The position numbers and the translations under genes were made by a program. Below are positions 9,504-18,367 of a stretch of 64,000 nt of DNA, piece after piece (position 1 is the first letter of the stretch; each line of letters starts with the position of its first letter). This stretch comes from UBA9647 sp963739335 (lineage in GTDB: Bacteria; Bacteroidota; Ignavibacteria; UBA10030). Under the pieces are notes generated by a model that saw only the letters and a program-made list of their open reading frames with translations, was not told the origin of the DNA and searched no databases. The DNA lies in contig CAVUAC010000036.1 of the NCBI GenBank assembly GCA_963739335.1, positions 28,152 through 92,151 on the forward strand, read 5' to 3'.

Positions 9504-10052
9504 TCACTTTTTCGGGGCGAGCCTGTAAATGCTCTTCAAGTTACGAACTTTTTGGGCATAGTCCAACCCATACCCTATAACGAATTCCGGGGGTATCTCG
9601 AACCCTACATAATCGAGCGGAAAGTCGATTTTCACAACCGATTTCTTCAACAACAATGTAACCACTTTGAAGGACGCGGGGTTTTCCTTCATCACGAGCT
9701 TCTTCATGAAATCGATGGAGATGCCAGAGTCGACAATGTCTTCGACCACAATGATGTCTCTGCCTGTGACCTGGCAGTTCAGGTCCTTGAGCAAGCGAAC
9801 CTGGCCGGACGAGATCTTCGCATCTCCGTAGCTCGACAGTTTCAGGAAGTCCACCTCGCAATCGACCGCGATCTCACGGATCAGGTCTGCGAAAAAGATG
9901 AACGACCCATTCAGGATGCCGATGAAGATAGGGACCTTCCCACGATAGTCGTTATTGATCCTCGCTGCAAGCTGCTTCACCTTGTTCTGGATCTGTTCCT
10001 CGGAGAGGTAGAGGGTGAACCGGTCGTTGTTGATCGTGATTTCGCTGGTCAT
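9504..10052 (-). CDS. hpt: Hypoxanthine phosphoribosyltransferase
   Basis: The enzyme salvages hypoxanthine and guanine by joining them to PRPP. The PRPP-binding loop VVEDIVDSGISI is present near residue 100, and the flexible-loop segment LKLSSYGDAKISSG lies before it. The length of 182 residues is normal. Its ATG overlaps the tilS stop (TGA 10049-10051), and ftsH follows 42 bases after its end. The order tilS-hpt-ftsH is a long-conserved bacterial block, which supports all three assignments. Confidence 0.95.
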   Translation of the reverse strand: MTSEITINNDRFTLYLSEEQIQNKVKQLAARINNDYRGKVPIFIGILNGSFIFFADLIREIAVDCEVDFLKLSSYGDAKISSGQVRLLKDLNCQVTGRDIIVVEDIVDSGISIDFMKKLVMKENPASFKVVTLLLKKSVVKIDFPLDYVGFEIPPEFVIGYGLDYAQKVRNLKSIYRLAPKK

Positions 10053-11482
10053 TCGAGTATTCGTTTCTGGTGAGAAGATAGTGTGGAGCTGAATTCGAGC
10101 CTCACGACGTGACGGGTTTGGCCTGTCACCTTGAAGCGTTCGTCAAGACGTCTGCCGCAAATCCAGACGATCGTCGCCGTCCGATTCGAAGATCGGGACC
10201 CGCGGCTTGAGCGCAAGCGGGATTTTCTCGTCGACATAGAAGTTGCTGATTTTTTTCCTGCTCTTCATCCCCAAAGGGATGAACCAGTCTCCTTCCTGCC
10301 ATGATCGAAGCACAAGGCGTTCCCCAAGCTTTCCGGCATCTACGAATTCGATGTCCCTGCATGAGCCGAGAGAAGGTGGGCGGGGAATGGGCATGCTGAG
10401 AGAAAAGCGAAAATAGGGTAGTGTGTAACTCTGCCCGAGCGAAACTGCCTGATTCAATGGAGCTTCTTCACGTGGCTGCACGAAGGCGAGCCGATCTCTG
10501 TCCCGGTAGACGTGAAGGCTCTTTGAAAGTTGCAGTTGGCTCCCCGTTGTGAGGTTGCAGAGTTCAAGGACTTTGAGGACCTTGCCCGATTCCACCTCAG
10601 CCCCGAGTTTCCGGAGCACTTCGAGGACGATTCCTTCCTGGAGGTATTGCGGTTTGGAGCGGAGCTCCGCGATGTTCAGACAGTACCTCCGTCTTCGTGC
10701 TGAGAAAGAATCGTTCCGAGCGTTTGTTGAACTTCCGCTGACAGCAACCTGTCCAGCTGCCGCATGAGCTGCGATAACCTGTTCAGTGATGTCACGAAGT
10801 CGGATTTCCCCGATGACTCCAACAGTGGAATGACGTTGCGGCGAAGGTAGTTGCGTCGATACTTGACCGATTCATTCGAAGAGTCAGAGCGGAATGCGAT
10901 CTGATGTCCTTTGGCGTACTCCTCGATTTCCCGGCGCCGGGCGAAGAGGATCGGACGGATGATATTGCCGGGATCACGCTGGATGGGGATGCCTGCGAGA
11001 CCGCGAATCCCGGTGCCGCGAAGAGCGTTCATTAAAACGGTCTCGGCATTGTCGTCGGCCTGATGGGCTGTGGCAACGCAGTCTGATTTCGTCCGCAGCC
11101 GGACCTGCTCAAGGAAATCATATCGGAGTTGACGCGCTGCTTCCTGCTTTGAGACGTGGTTTGTCCTCGCGAAGGCAAGTGTGTCGATGCGTGTTGCATA
11201 GAAAGGAATGTGCAGTGATTTCGCGCTCTTCTCGACGAACGCTTCATCTCCCATCGATTCCTCCCCCCGCAGTTGGTGGTTCACGTGGGCAACGGCGAGA
11301 CGAAGATTCCATTCGGAGCTCATCTCGGCAAAAAGGTGAAGCATCACCATCGAGTCGACGCCCCCGCTCACTGCCAACACGACACTCGCGCCCGGCTTCA
11401 CCAGACCTGAGGACTGGAGAACATCTTGGAATTGCTTCTTGAGAGATTGTCGGCTCTGCTGCAACCGTCGCCCCTTATACAA
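10049..11482 (-). CDS. tilS: tRNA(Ile)-lysidine synthase, two reading-frame breaks
   Basis: TilS changes the wobble C of tRNA-Ile2 (anticodon CAT) to lysidine so that it reads AUA. The N-terminal ATP-pyrophosphatase domain has the PP-loop SGGVDS at 39-44 and HVNHQLRGEES. The C-terminal tRNA-binding domain is present but spread over three frames. The first break is beside GTAC at 10683-10686, the second at GATC at 10169-10172. Across the second break PIFESDGD joins IVWICGRRLDERFKVT, a typical TilS ending, and the last frame stops exactly where hpt begins, which confirms the join. The start shown is a TTG; an internal start is possible. A CAT tRNA gene lies 76 bases upstream. Confidence 0.88.
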
Positions 11483-11558
11483 AGAATTCTCGACCCCGAT
11501 CGACCAGGATCAAGAATTCTTGTGGTGACCTCCTAGCGTGCCTCCTCGAGGTGCATTG

Positions 11559-11632
11559 TAGCGGGGGAGGGATTCGAACCCACGACCTGCGGATTATGAT
11601 TCCGACGCTCTAACCAGCTGAGCTACCCCGCC
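11559..11632 (-). tRNA. tRNA-Met (anticodon CAT), probably elongator
   Basis: On the - strand the sequence folds as a cloverleaf: acceptor GGCGGGG pairs with CCCCGCT (one G-U), the D arm is GCTC..GAGC, the anticodon loop ATCATAA gives CAT, and a TTCGAAT T-loop follows. No CCA is encoded. The acceptor lacks the C4-G69, C5-G68, C6-G67 pairs that TilS prefers in tRNA-Ile2, so elongator Met is the better call. There are two imperfections (T27-C43 and T50-T64), so the gene may carry sequence errors or be slightly degenerate. It lies directly upstream of tilS. Confidence 0.8.
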
Positions 11633-11914
11633 AATGAAACTGCCGATCGCGCGTTCTTCGCGTCCCGCTGTTTTCGCGTTTCTTGCGTCCGCCATCTTTT
11701 TGGCGGAATGGCGGGAACAATCTACGAACGCCGATAGACGCAGTCTAGCGATCAGGCTCATAGAAACAAAAATTGACCCTCAAAGGTCAATGGGAGATCG
11801 TTCGACAATTCGTTTCTATCACAAGATACATTAGAAGCGATAGAAAATCAAGCGCAAATTCCCGCACCTACTGTTGTGGTACAGCTGAACAGGGCGAGGG
11901 CTCGCCTGGTTGGT
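11633..11914. other. Intergenic stretch between tRNA and integrase-like ORF
   Basis: This 282-base stretch holds no convincing gene. It contains a short imperfect run of GCG and CGT words near 11640-11700 and an AT-rich part at about 11760-11860 (with TTGACC at 11774) that could serve as a promoter for the tRNA or for neighbouring genes, but I cannot assign one with confidence. Confidence 0.4.
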
Positions 11915-12610
11915 TCAGACAGGGAGTGGGTCGAAGGAGGAGAGCTGATCGAATCCCTTGAAGGATCGGAGTTTCTGTAACGGAGTTCTGCCCTGAAGCG
12001 ATGAGAGCATCCGGCGGTTATTGTGGTAGAAAAGAAAGTTGGAGAATTCGCTTGTCAGTTTCTCGGCGGGAATGCTCATGGGGGAGCCTGTGGAGAAACT
12101 ACTAAAGGAAAACTTCGAGAGCATGGAAAACAACTGGTCCCACGATCGATCGGTCATGAGAGAATGGAGAACCCCACGCATTGCCAGGTGATTCGAAAAC
12201 CTCTGCTGTGTCGGCGGCTTGATCCTGATATAGAAAGGAGTCTCCGCGAGCGTGCGGATCTGGGCGATGGGGAAAGGGAATCTCTTGAGGATGAATTCCG
12301 TGAAATCGAGTGCCGAGGCAAGTGTATTCGTCAAGTAGATGCGTGCGATCTGGAGGTGCGTGTTTGCATCAAAAGCAGAAAATACCACGGGCTCCAGTTT
12401 GTGCAGAAGGCAGGAGAGCCTGCTTGTCTCGACATACACGAGGAACCCGGGTCCCGGAGCCATGCGTTCAACCGTCGTGGCGAGCCGGATCATTTGCTCC
12501 ATGTCCATCTGATCAAGATCTGACCACAACTTCTCGCCGGTGAAAGGGAGATCGTGATCGTCGCTCAGTGTCGCTACACCGGTGCGTTCTCTTCGCTGGA
12601 ATGTCGACAT
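11915..12610 (-). CDS. Integrase-core (IS481-like) derived protein without catalytic acids
   Basis: The protein of 231 residues follows the layout of an IS481-type DDE integrase core: FLVYVETSRL matches the strand that normally carries the first Asp, VFSAFDANTHLQIARIY and FILKRFPFPIAQIRT match the next strands, and the end HNNRRMLSSLQGRTPLQKL matches the usual YNxxRPHxxLxxxTPxxxL. The catalytic positions are changed: Asp to Glu in YVETS, and the DNGxEF motif to LAETPF. I see no helix-turn-helix part upstream. The ORF itself is long and open, which would fit a domesticated or recently inactivated transposase. Upstream, another open frame (12574-12822) may be a frame-shifted extension, but this is uncertain. 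Recognition is by pattern only. Confidence 0.55.
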   Translation of the reverse strand: MSTFQRRERTGVATLSDDHDLPFTGEKLWSDLDQMDMEQMIRLATTVERMAPGPGFLVYVETSRLSCLLHKLEPVVFSAFDANTHLQIARIYLTNTLASALDFTEFILKRFPFPIAQIRTLAETPFYIRIKPPTQQRFSNHLAMRGVLHSLMTDRSWDQLFSMLSKFSFSSFSTGSPMSIPAEKLTSEFSNFLFYHNNRRMLSSLQGRTPLQKLRSFKGFDQLSSFDPLPV

Positions 12611-12786
12611 CCTCTCACTTCTCTTCGAAATGAATTCCTCAACCCTTTAGGGGTGCCACCATCTCTGTGCCAGAGATCGTTCGCCCAGCACCTTCCTTGT
12701 TCTCCCAATCGGTCGTGCTGGAGAGGATTTTGCCAAAGGTCTGGGAAGGCTCCCCAGTCAAAGTCCAAGAGGAATTCGCTGCCGAT

Positions 12787-12804
12787 GTAATTTGTACAAA
12801 TTAC
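12787..12804. promoter_or_regulatory. Perfect 18-bp palindrome upstream of moeA
   Basis: GTAATTTGTACAAATTAC reads the same on both strands without a mismatch. It lies 81 bases before the moeA ATG, in an AT-rich pocket between moeA and the integrase-like ORF. The shape suits a dimeric transcription factor operator. No regulator gene is encoded beside it, so the factor is unknown. Confidence 0.45.
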
Positions 12805-12884
12805 CGGTGAGGCCTGGTGCAAGGATTACCTTGATTTTCCCTGACGGTCTGGATATATTGCCTCACAGCGCGGAGAACTCATCT

Positions 12885-14129
12885 ATGACTTCTTTTGACC
12901 AGGCTCTCAACTGCATCTTACAGGAAGTCTCTCCCCAGGGTGTGGAGGTCTGTGATCTTTATTCGGCGCATCGGCGCGTGCTGGCCGAGGATGTGGAAGC
13001 TCCCTACGATCTCCCCGGTTTTGATAATTCGTCCATGGATGGCTACGCTTTGAGGTCCATCGATACGGCGAACGCGACGTCAGAAAATCCAGTCGAACTG
13101 GTTGTCGACGGCGAAGTCGCTCCAGGAGAGATCTACAACGGTGAATTGCGACCGAGCACCGCGATACGCATCTTCACGGGCGCGCCCATTCCATCAGGTG
13201 CCGACACCGTGATCGAACAGGAGAAGGTGGGAGCCGTCGAGGGGAGGGTGTTCCTAGATGCGCCGGTTCCAGCCGGCAGAAATATACGACTCCGAGGCGA
13301 GGACATTGTTGAAGGTCAACGGGTGCTTGGAGAAGGAACGCTTCTGAACGCGGCACAGTTGGCCGTTCTTGCCTCGCTTGGTTTCCCGACCATGCGCGTC
13401 TATCGCAAGCCTCGGGTTGCCATCCTGACAACCGGAGATGAACTCGCAGCTGTCGAGGATCCGCTGGAAGAAGGAAAGATCCGAGACAGCAATTCCTACG
13501 CGTTGTGGTCGCTTGTTCGCGAGGCCGGCTGTGAGCCGGTACCCCTGCAAAGGGCGAACGACTCCATGGTCGATCTGCGTGAGCGAATTCAGCTCGGCCT
13601 ATCGAGCGATGTTTTGATCACATCGGGTGGTGTGTCCGTGGGAAACCGCGACCTCGTGCTTACGGCTCTTTCCGAGCTTGGCGTGGAGATCCGTTTCTGG
13701 AAAGTGAACATCAAACCCGGGATGCCCTTCGCGTTTGGATCGCGTCGGATCGGAGGAAGGTCGACGAAGGTGCCGGTGTTCGCGCTGCCCGGAAACCCGG
13801 TTTCGACGATGGTGACATTCCTTCAGCTCGTGCGGCCTGCCCTTCTGAAGATGCGAGGACTGAAGAACCCGGCCAATTTGGTGAAACTCTTTGCAACGAT
13901 GGAGCACGACTACGAGAAGAACGATAGCAAGCGCCATTTTGTGAGGGGTGTGGTAAGGAACGAGAATGATGCGCTGTTTGTTCGAACAACAGGCCCTCAG
14001 AGTTCTGGTGTCCTTACTTCAATGTCCAGCGCGAATTGCCTTATCGTGATACCGGAAGATGTAACGATCGTTCAGTCCGGCGACAGAGTGGAGATCCAGA
14101 CGGTCACTGAGATTGTTTTGCCGGAGTGA
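12885..14129 (+). CDS. moeA: Molybdopterin molybdenumtransferase
   Basis: MoeA inserts molybdate into adenylylated molybdopterin, the last common step of molybdenum cofactor synthesis. The N-terminus has the conserved PGFDNSSMDGYAL. The MoCF-binding domain contains TTGDEL, GKIRDSNSYAL and the segment ITSGGVSVGNRD. FALPGNPVSTMVTF comes next, and domain IV ends the protein. From the ATG at 12885 the product has 414 residues, matching the family; the frame stays open upstream to 12792 but those residues are not MoeA-like. No other Moco genes are nearby. The gene is intact. Confidence 0.95.
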   Translation: MTSFDQALNCILQEVSPQGVEVCDLYSAHRRVLAEDVEAPYDLPGFDNSSMDGYALRSIDTANATSENPVELVVDGEVAPGEIYNGELRPSTAIRIFTGAPIPSGADTVIEQEKVGAVEGRVFLDAPVPAGRNIRLRGEDIVEGQRVLGEGTLLNAAQLAVLASLGFPTMRVYRKPRVAILTTGDELAAVEDPLEEGKIRDSNSYALWSLVREAGCEPVPLQRANDSMVDLRERIQLGLSSDVLITSGGVSVGNRDLVLTALSELGVEIRFWKVNIKPGMPFAFGSRRIGGRSTKVPVFALPGNPVSTMVTFLQLVRPALLKMRGLKNPANLVKLFATMEHDYEKNDSKRHFVRGVVRNENDALFVRTTGPQSSGVLTSMSSANCLIVIPEDVTIVQSGDRVEIQTVTEIVLPE

Positions 14130-14154
14130 GCGCATCAGGGTCACGATTCGATTT

Positions 14155-14165
14155 CCCCCCCCCCC
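14155..14165. repeat. Run of eleven C residues
   Basis: A homopolymer of 11 cytosines follows moeA and precedes the repeat-family-1 hairpins. Such tracts are prone to slippage and miscounting, so the exact length should not be trusted. Confidence 0.7.
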
Positions 14166-14166
14166 G

Positions 14167-14230
14167 CCGTCAGGACTTTCGTCCTGACGGAACGAAGGCC
14201 TTGTGAGTGTCAGGAGCAAACTCCTGACAC
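14167..14230 (-). repeat. Repeat family 1, copy 1: double hairpin, minimal form
   Basis: Two perfect 10-bp hairpins stand 16 bases apart. CCGTCAGGAC and GTCCTGACGG (14167-14176, 14181-14190) enclose TTTC. GTGTCAGGAG and CTCCTGACAC (14207-14216, 14221-14230) enclose CAAA. Compared with the copies at 26.8 and 27.7 kb this one is in the opposite orientation and has only four-base loops. It may act as a terminator for moeA or be a mobile palindromic repeat. Confidence 0.8.
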
Positions 14231-14317
14231 CGGGGGGAACGGAAGAGAAAGGTTACCTGATCGATAAATGTGGGTTTCCATGGGCAGCCCGGACAATTCC
14301 ACAATTCGGGGGATGCA

Positions 14318-14845
14318 ATGAAATCTATACTGTTGTGTTGTGCACTTGTCATGGTCTCTTGTGGCAAGAGGGAAGCGCAGGAGCAGGCTCGGCCGTCTGA
14401 TCGGGACGAGACGCAGATCCAGCGGATGGTGGTCTCGTTGTATGATGGGCTCGCGCGGGCCTACAACGTCGGGGGCATGAACACGGACAGCCTGATCGAC
14501 GCGTACTATGAGCAGGACATTCGTTACGTCACGCCGTGGGGAGATACAGAGCCTATCGACACGACGAAGGCGCGTCTCCGCAATGCGGTGAAACATCTGA
14601 AAGATTTCAATCATCGCATCGAGGCTGTGCAGGTGAAGTCGTACGGCGATGGTGCGTATGCATTCTTTATTCTGCGGCAGAGCTACAGCATCGACGGCAG
14701 GCTGCTTGAAGAGTATCTTCCTACGACGCTGATTCTTGAACGGCGAGGATCCTCCTGGAAAATCGTCCATGCACACCGCTCCACAGACTACTCAACGATT
14801 CAGCAATACGTGGCGTTGCAGCAAGAGAAGACCTCGGGCAAATGA
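14318..14845 (+). CDS. Lipoprotein with SnoaL/NTF2-like fold
   Basis: The start at 14318 follows a GGGGG ribosome site and gives a lipoprotein signal peptide with the lipobox VMVSC, so the mature protein would be anchored by Cys at about residue 16. The rest, about 155 residues, resembles the SnoaL/DUF4440 cone-shaped fold: an N-terminal helix IQRMVVSLYDGLARAYN, then alternating strands with VTPWGD, RIEAVQVKSYGDGAYAFF and WKIVHAHRST. These folds bind or convert small molecules or act as association domains; no specific activity can be assigned. Confidence 0.6.
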   Translation: MKSILLCCALVMVSCGKREAQEQARPSDRDETQIQRMVVSLYDGLARAYNVGGMNTDSLIDAYYEQDIRYVTPWGDTEPIDTTKARLRNAVKHLKDFNHRIEAVQVKSYGDGAYAFFILRQSYSIDGRLLEEYLPTTLILERRGSSWKIVHAHRSTDYSTIQQYVALQQEKTSGK

Positions 14846-15035
14846 AGCACCAGAGCGGGGGATGAAGATCAAACGGGATTGTTCGACAATAGGGTCGAAG
14901 CCGGGGGGACGAGTTCGTTTGGCAAGCGCAAGTTGCCGCCTGGCCAGACCGAAACCTCGAAGTTTCCGGTTCTGACGTATGGAGAGAGATTCTGGTGAGG
15001 TTGCCTCGTCCGCACAATAGATACCAGAGAGCGTA

Positions 15036-15392
15036 ATGTTAGTGAGAATGGTGATTCTTGCATTCTGCCTGTTTGCTTTCTCCTGCTCAGGGTCAATGCC
15101 CCTTTCTGAAGCCGAACGCTCAAAACTTGATCCTCCTCTTGCGAAGTTGCTGCTGGACGAACGTGTCCTCGACGCCGACTACGACGTCGGGCTGAGACCG
15201 GATGGATCGAAAGAGTACGGCGTCATCATACGCTCTCATAACGTCGAGGACCTGCGCTCGGCCGGGATCAGAGTCGGGAGTGTCTTCGGCGATGTCATCA
15301 CTGCTCGTGTAACCATTCTTGAGCTGAGAAAGATGTTGGGCATCACTTCTGTACGTTCCATCCAAGCAGGTTCGAAGAACTATCCACACTAG
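15036..15392 (+). CDS. Small lipoprotein homologous to the propeptide-like domain of the next gene
   Basis: A protein of 118 residues with signal peptide and lipobox FAFSC. Its body matches the N-terminal region of the subtilase encoded 20 bases downstream: both have a negatively charged start (LDPPL here, LHPEF there), a central YDxxI/YGVII strand, AGIRVGSVFGDVITA matching AGGLHLNSVVGKFATA, and both end in an SxNYP motif. It thus looks like a stand-alone, lipid-anchored copy of an I9-type propeptide. Propeptides of this class chaperone and inhibit subtilases, so an inhibitor or immunity role is possible but inferred. Confidence 0.6.
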   Translation: MLVRMVILAFCLFAFSCSGSMPLSEAERSKLDPPLAKLLLDERVLDADYDVGLRPDGSKEYGVIIRSHNVEDLRSAGIRVGSVFGDVITARVTILELRKMLGITSVRSIQAGSKNYPH

Positions 15393-15412
15393 CGCATCCA
15401 GATGAAAGGGCA

Positions 15413-18220
15413 ATGTACATGATGAGGCGATCGCACATACTGGCAGTTGTGCTGATGACGCTGTTGGGGCTGGGATTTGCATTCAGTCAATCGACACATA
15501 GAGAGAAGCTTCACCCGGAATTCCAGTCTCTTGTTTCTCCTGGTATGCCAGCCGGTGCGCTCAAGAACGCCGCAGGTCTACGCTCGCCGGCCGGGTTGAC
15601 CAAGGAAGGCGAGCCGCTGTATGATGCCATCATTACAACGACGAACGCAGACGCGATTCGCGCGGGCGGTCTTCATCTCAATTCGGTCGTTGGGAAGTTC
15701 GCCACAGCGCAGTTGACTCGAGCCGATCTTCTGAGACTTGTTCAGATGGATGAGGTCCAGTACCTCTGTCCGGGCTCGATCAATTACCCGGCGCTGGATG
15801 TCAGTGTTCCGGAAATCGGAGCGAACCTGCTGCACGCAGGATTACTCAATAACTCGCCGTACAAAGGAAAAGGCGTCATCGTGCTGATCTACGACACAGG
15901 GATCGATTGGCGGCATCTCGATTTCCGGGATCCTGCCGATCCTATGAAGTCCCGCATACTCGCAATCTGGGATCAGACACTAACGGCCGCCCAAACCGGT
16001 GAGGCTCCCCCTCAGGACTTCAGCTATGGAGTTGAGTACACGAAACAACAGATCGAAGCTGAATTCAAAAGCTCGCCGCCGAACTTCGTCCAAGAAAAAG
16101 ATATCAACGGTCACGGCACACATGTCGCAGGAACCGCCGCTGGCAATGGGAGTTCGCTCTTCAAGAAATATGTCGGCGTCGCGCCGGAAGCAGATATTAT
16201 CGTTGTCAAAGGAGGAGATGGTTCATTTCCGGACTCGAAGGTTATGGACGGGTTCACCTATGCTGCCAACAAAGCTTCTGCGCTGGGGAAGCCGATCGTC
16301 GTGAATATGAGTCTTGGGACGCTAGAGGGACCCCATGATGGGACTTGGCCAACTGAGGTTGCGCTGAATAACTTTGTAGCGTCTTCGGGAAGAGCTGTTG
16401 CGATCTCTGCCGGGAACGATGGAGGCAGAACTGTCCACGCCTCCGGGACATTGAGCCTTGGCGGCTCAACGACGATCTTGATCAATGTACCGGCGTACAC
16501 TCCACAGTCTGGAACCAACAATGACACCTTTGTCCTGGAAGTTTGGTTCGACACAAATCTGGGAGTAACGGCGACGGCAAGTTCTCCGAACAACATCAAA
16601 TTGATAGTGGGCACAGACGATGCGAATTCGGCAGGAAACGAATCTGATGGAAGCATCGATCTCGAGAATTACGGGTCCCCCAACAGCCCCAACGGTAACA
16701 GATATGTTCTGCTGAAAGTGAGCGACAAAGGAACGAATGTTCCCCGGAGCGGCACCTGGACGCTCACTCTCTCCGGTTCGAACGCGACGACAAACTTCAA
16801 CGCTTGGCTCTCCTCCTACACCGTCGGGAGCTCCGCCGTTACGATCATGAACGGGGACAATCAGAAGACGGTTGAGACACCTGGAAACGCAACCGGCGCG
16901 ATTACCGTGGGTTCCTACGTCACGAAAAACTCATGGACTGACTACTACGGAAGGCCGTGGTCGTATGCCAGCTCGGTGACGACCGGAAGTATTTCGACTT
17001 TCAGCAGTATCGGCCCCACTGCGGACGGGCGTCAGAAGCCCGATATTGCTGCGCCGGGACAGGGCATCGCATCGTCGCTTTCCAGCTCTGTCGACACTAG
17101 CACCATTGGCTCAAGAATCATGCCCGGACTCAAGGACTACTTGATCCAGGGAACCAGCATGGCTTCTCCTCATGTCGTGGGAGTCGCGGCTCTTTTGCTC
17201 CAAGCCAAGCCTTCACTCTCTGTGTCACAGGCAAAATCCTATATCACCAGCACGGCCCGGACAGATGGATATATGGAGAGCGTGCCAAATACGACGTGGG
17301 GATATGGAAAGGTCGACGCCTTCAAGGCTGTGGAGAAAGCCATCGGGGCCGTCGGGGGAGCTCACGCAAATGTCTCCTATGCCGGAGAAGCGAAATACTA
17401 CACCTTGCTTCCTTCCGACAATTTGAAAATGGCAACGAGATTCACTCCTACGATTTCTGGGAAATTGGTCTCTGTCTCCATCATGTTCAACGGTGCCAAG
17501 GATGGGATCAAGGGGAGCGGAAGCTTGAAGGTCAGTGGTGCACAGAATGTCTCCGGGAGTATTGGCGGCATCCCGGGAACGCAATTGGGTTCGAGCGTCC
17601 TGATCCCATTCAGTTCCTTGACCGGGGGTGTGGGTAGTTGGAACAACGTCGACATGTCGAGCTCCAATATCTCGGTGACCAATGGGATTGACTTCCACGT
17701 CGTCGTCGAGGTTGCGGGGGCGGCCGGAGATACCCTGCAGGTGCTGCTGGATGACGGGACGACGTCTCCAACCAACCGATCGTCCGCCTATCGAACCGGA
17801 GTGAACGGTCTACGGTGGTATAATTTTGCCGATCCAAATTACAGCTCAGGCGCAACACCATCGTTCAATAACTTGCTGCTAACAGCGACAATCGCATCAA
17901 TATCCGTCGTTGACGTCGAGAAGCAACCGAACATTGTCCCTGCAACCTATCAACTCTTTGATAACTACCCGAATCCATTCAATCCCTCGACGAGCATCCG
18001 GTATTCTGTTCCTGTTCAAAGTCGAATCCGTCTGCGCGTGTTCGATCTCATCGGAAGGGAAGTGGCTTCGCTCGTTGACGAGCAGCAGGCTCCTGGGAAC
18101 TATGCTGTGAATTGGCATGGGACCGATAACGCGGGAGTGCCCCTTTCGACTGGCGTGTATTTTTATAGACTGGAAAGTGCAGGGCAGCAGCTGACGAAGA
18201 AGATGATTCTGCTGAAATAG
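15413..18220 (+). CDS. Secreted S8-family subtilisin-like protease with T9SS sorting domain
   Basis: An extracellular serine protease of 935 residues. A signal peptide (to about residue 26) is followed by a propeptide-like region ending near SINYP at about 124. The catalytic triad is Asp in YDTGIDW near 160, His in GHGTHVAG near 234, and Ser in GTSMASPHV near 581. A beta-rich domain is inserted between His and Ser around 345-480. A further jelly-roll-like region spans about 645-835, and the protein ends with a type-A T9SS sorting domain beginning NYPNPFNPSTSIRYS near 850. The protein should therefore pass the outer membrane by the type IX system. The small lipoprotein just upstream copies its propeptide region. 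Intact; a strong AAAGGG site precedes the ATG at 15413. Confidence 0.93.
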   Translation: MYMMRRSHILAVVLMTLLGLGFAFSQSTHREKLHPEFQSLVSPGMPAGALKNAAGLRSPAGLTKEGEPLYDAIITTTNADAIRAGGLHLNSVVGKFATAQLTRADLLRLVQMDEVQYLCPGSINYPALDVSVPEIGANLLHAGLLNNSPYKGKGVIVLIYDTGIDWRHLDFRDPADPMKSRILAIWDQTLTAAQTGEAPPQDFSYGVEYTKQQIEAEFKSSPPNFVQEKDINGHGTHVAGTAAGNGSSLFKKYVGVAPEADIIVVKGGDGSFPDSKVMDGFTYAANKASALGKPIVVNMSLGTLEGPHDGTWPTEVALNNFVASSGRAVAISAGNDGGRTVHASGTLSLGGSTTILINVPAYTPQSGTNNDTFVLEVWFDTNLGVTATASSPNNIKLIVGTDDANSAGNESDGSIDLENYGSPNSPNGNRYVLLKVSDKGTNVPRSGTWTLTLSGSNATTNFNAWLSSYTVGSSAVTIMNGDNQKTVETPGNATGAITVGSYVTKNSWTDYYGRPWSYASSVTTGSISTFSSIGPTADGRQKPDIAAPGQGIASSLSSSVDTSTIGSRIMPGLKDYLIQGTSMASPHVVGVAALLLQAKPSLSVSQAKSYITSTARTDGYMESVPNTTWGYGKVDAFKAVEKAIGAVGGAHANVSYAGEAKYYTLLPSDNLKMATRFTPTISGKLVSVSIMFNGAKDGIKGSGSLKVSGAQNVSGSIGGIPGTQLGSSVLIPFSSLTGGVGSWNNVDMSSSNISVTNGIDFHVVVEVAGAAGDTLQVLLDDGTTSPTNRSSAYRTGVNGLRWYNFADPNYSSGATPSFNNLLLTATIASISVVDVEKQPNIVPATYQLFDNYPNPFNPSTSIRYSVPVQSRIRLRVFDLIGREVASLVDEQQAPGNYAVNWHGTDNAGVPLSTGVYFYRLESAGQQLTKKMILLK

Positions 18221-18274
18221 TATCAGGTGAAGGAAGTCGGTCTTCTCCTTCTTTGGCAAGAGGAGAGACTGTAC

Positions 18275-18319
18275 AACGAAACGTCCCGATGATTGCTAGA
18301 TCGTCGGGACGCTTCGTTT
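18275..18319. terminator. Strong hairpin between the subtilase and rpsU
   Basis: AACGAA-CGTCCCGA pairs with TCGGGACG-TTCGTT across a loop of about 12 bases. It lies between two convergent genes and probably ends one or both transcripts. A T-run is short on the + strand. Confidence 0.55.
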
Positions 18320-18329
18320 CAACACCAAG

Positions 18330-18357
18330 ATGCCACGCACCTTCGAGGTGCGTGGCA
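18330..18357. terminator. Second hairpin between the subtilase and rpsU
   Basis: ATGCCACGCACC pairs perfectly with GGTGCGTGGCAT over a five-base loop (TTCGA), followed by TTTC on the + strand and preceding rpsU's 3' end on the - strand. It is likely a bidirectional terminator. Confidence 0.6.
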
Positions 18358-18367
18358 TTTCAAGTGG

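Noticed and set aside
12574..12822. An 82-residue open frame with TTG start between the integrase-like ORF and moeA
   Set aside because: It has no recognisable domain. A second frame through the same bases also reads plausibly, so neither could be called a gene; it may be the broken N-terminus of the integrase-like ORF.
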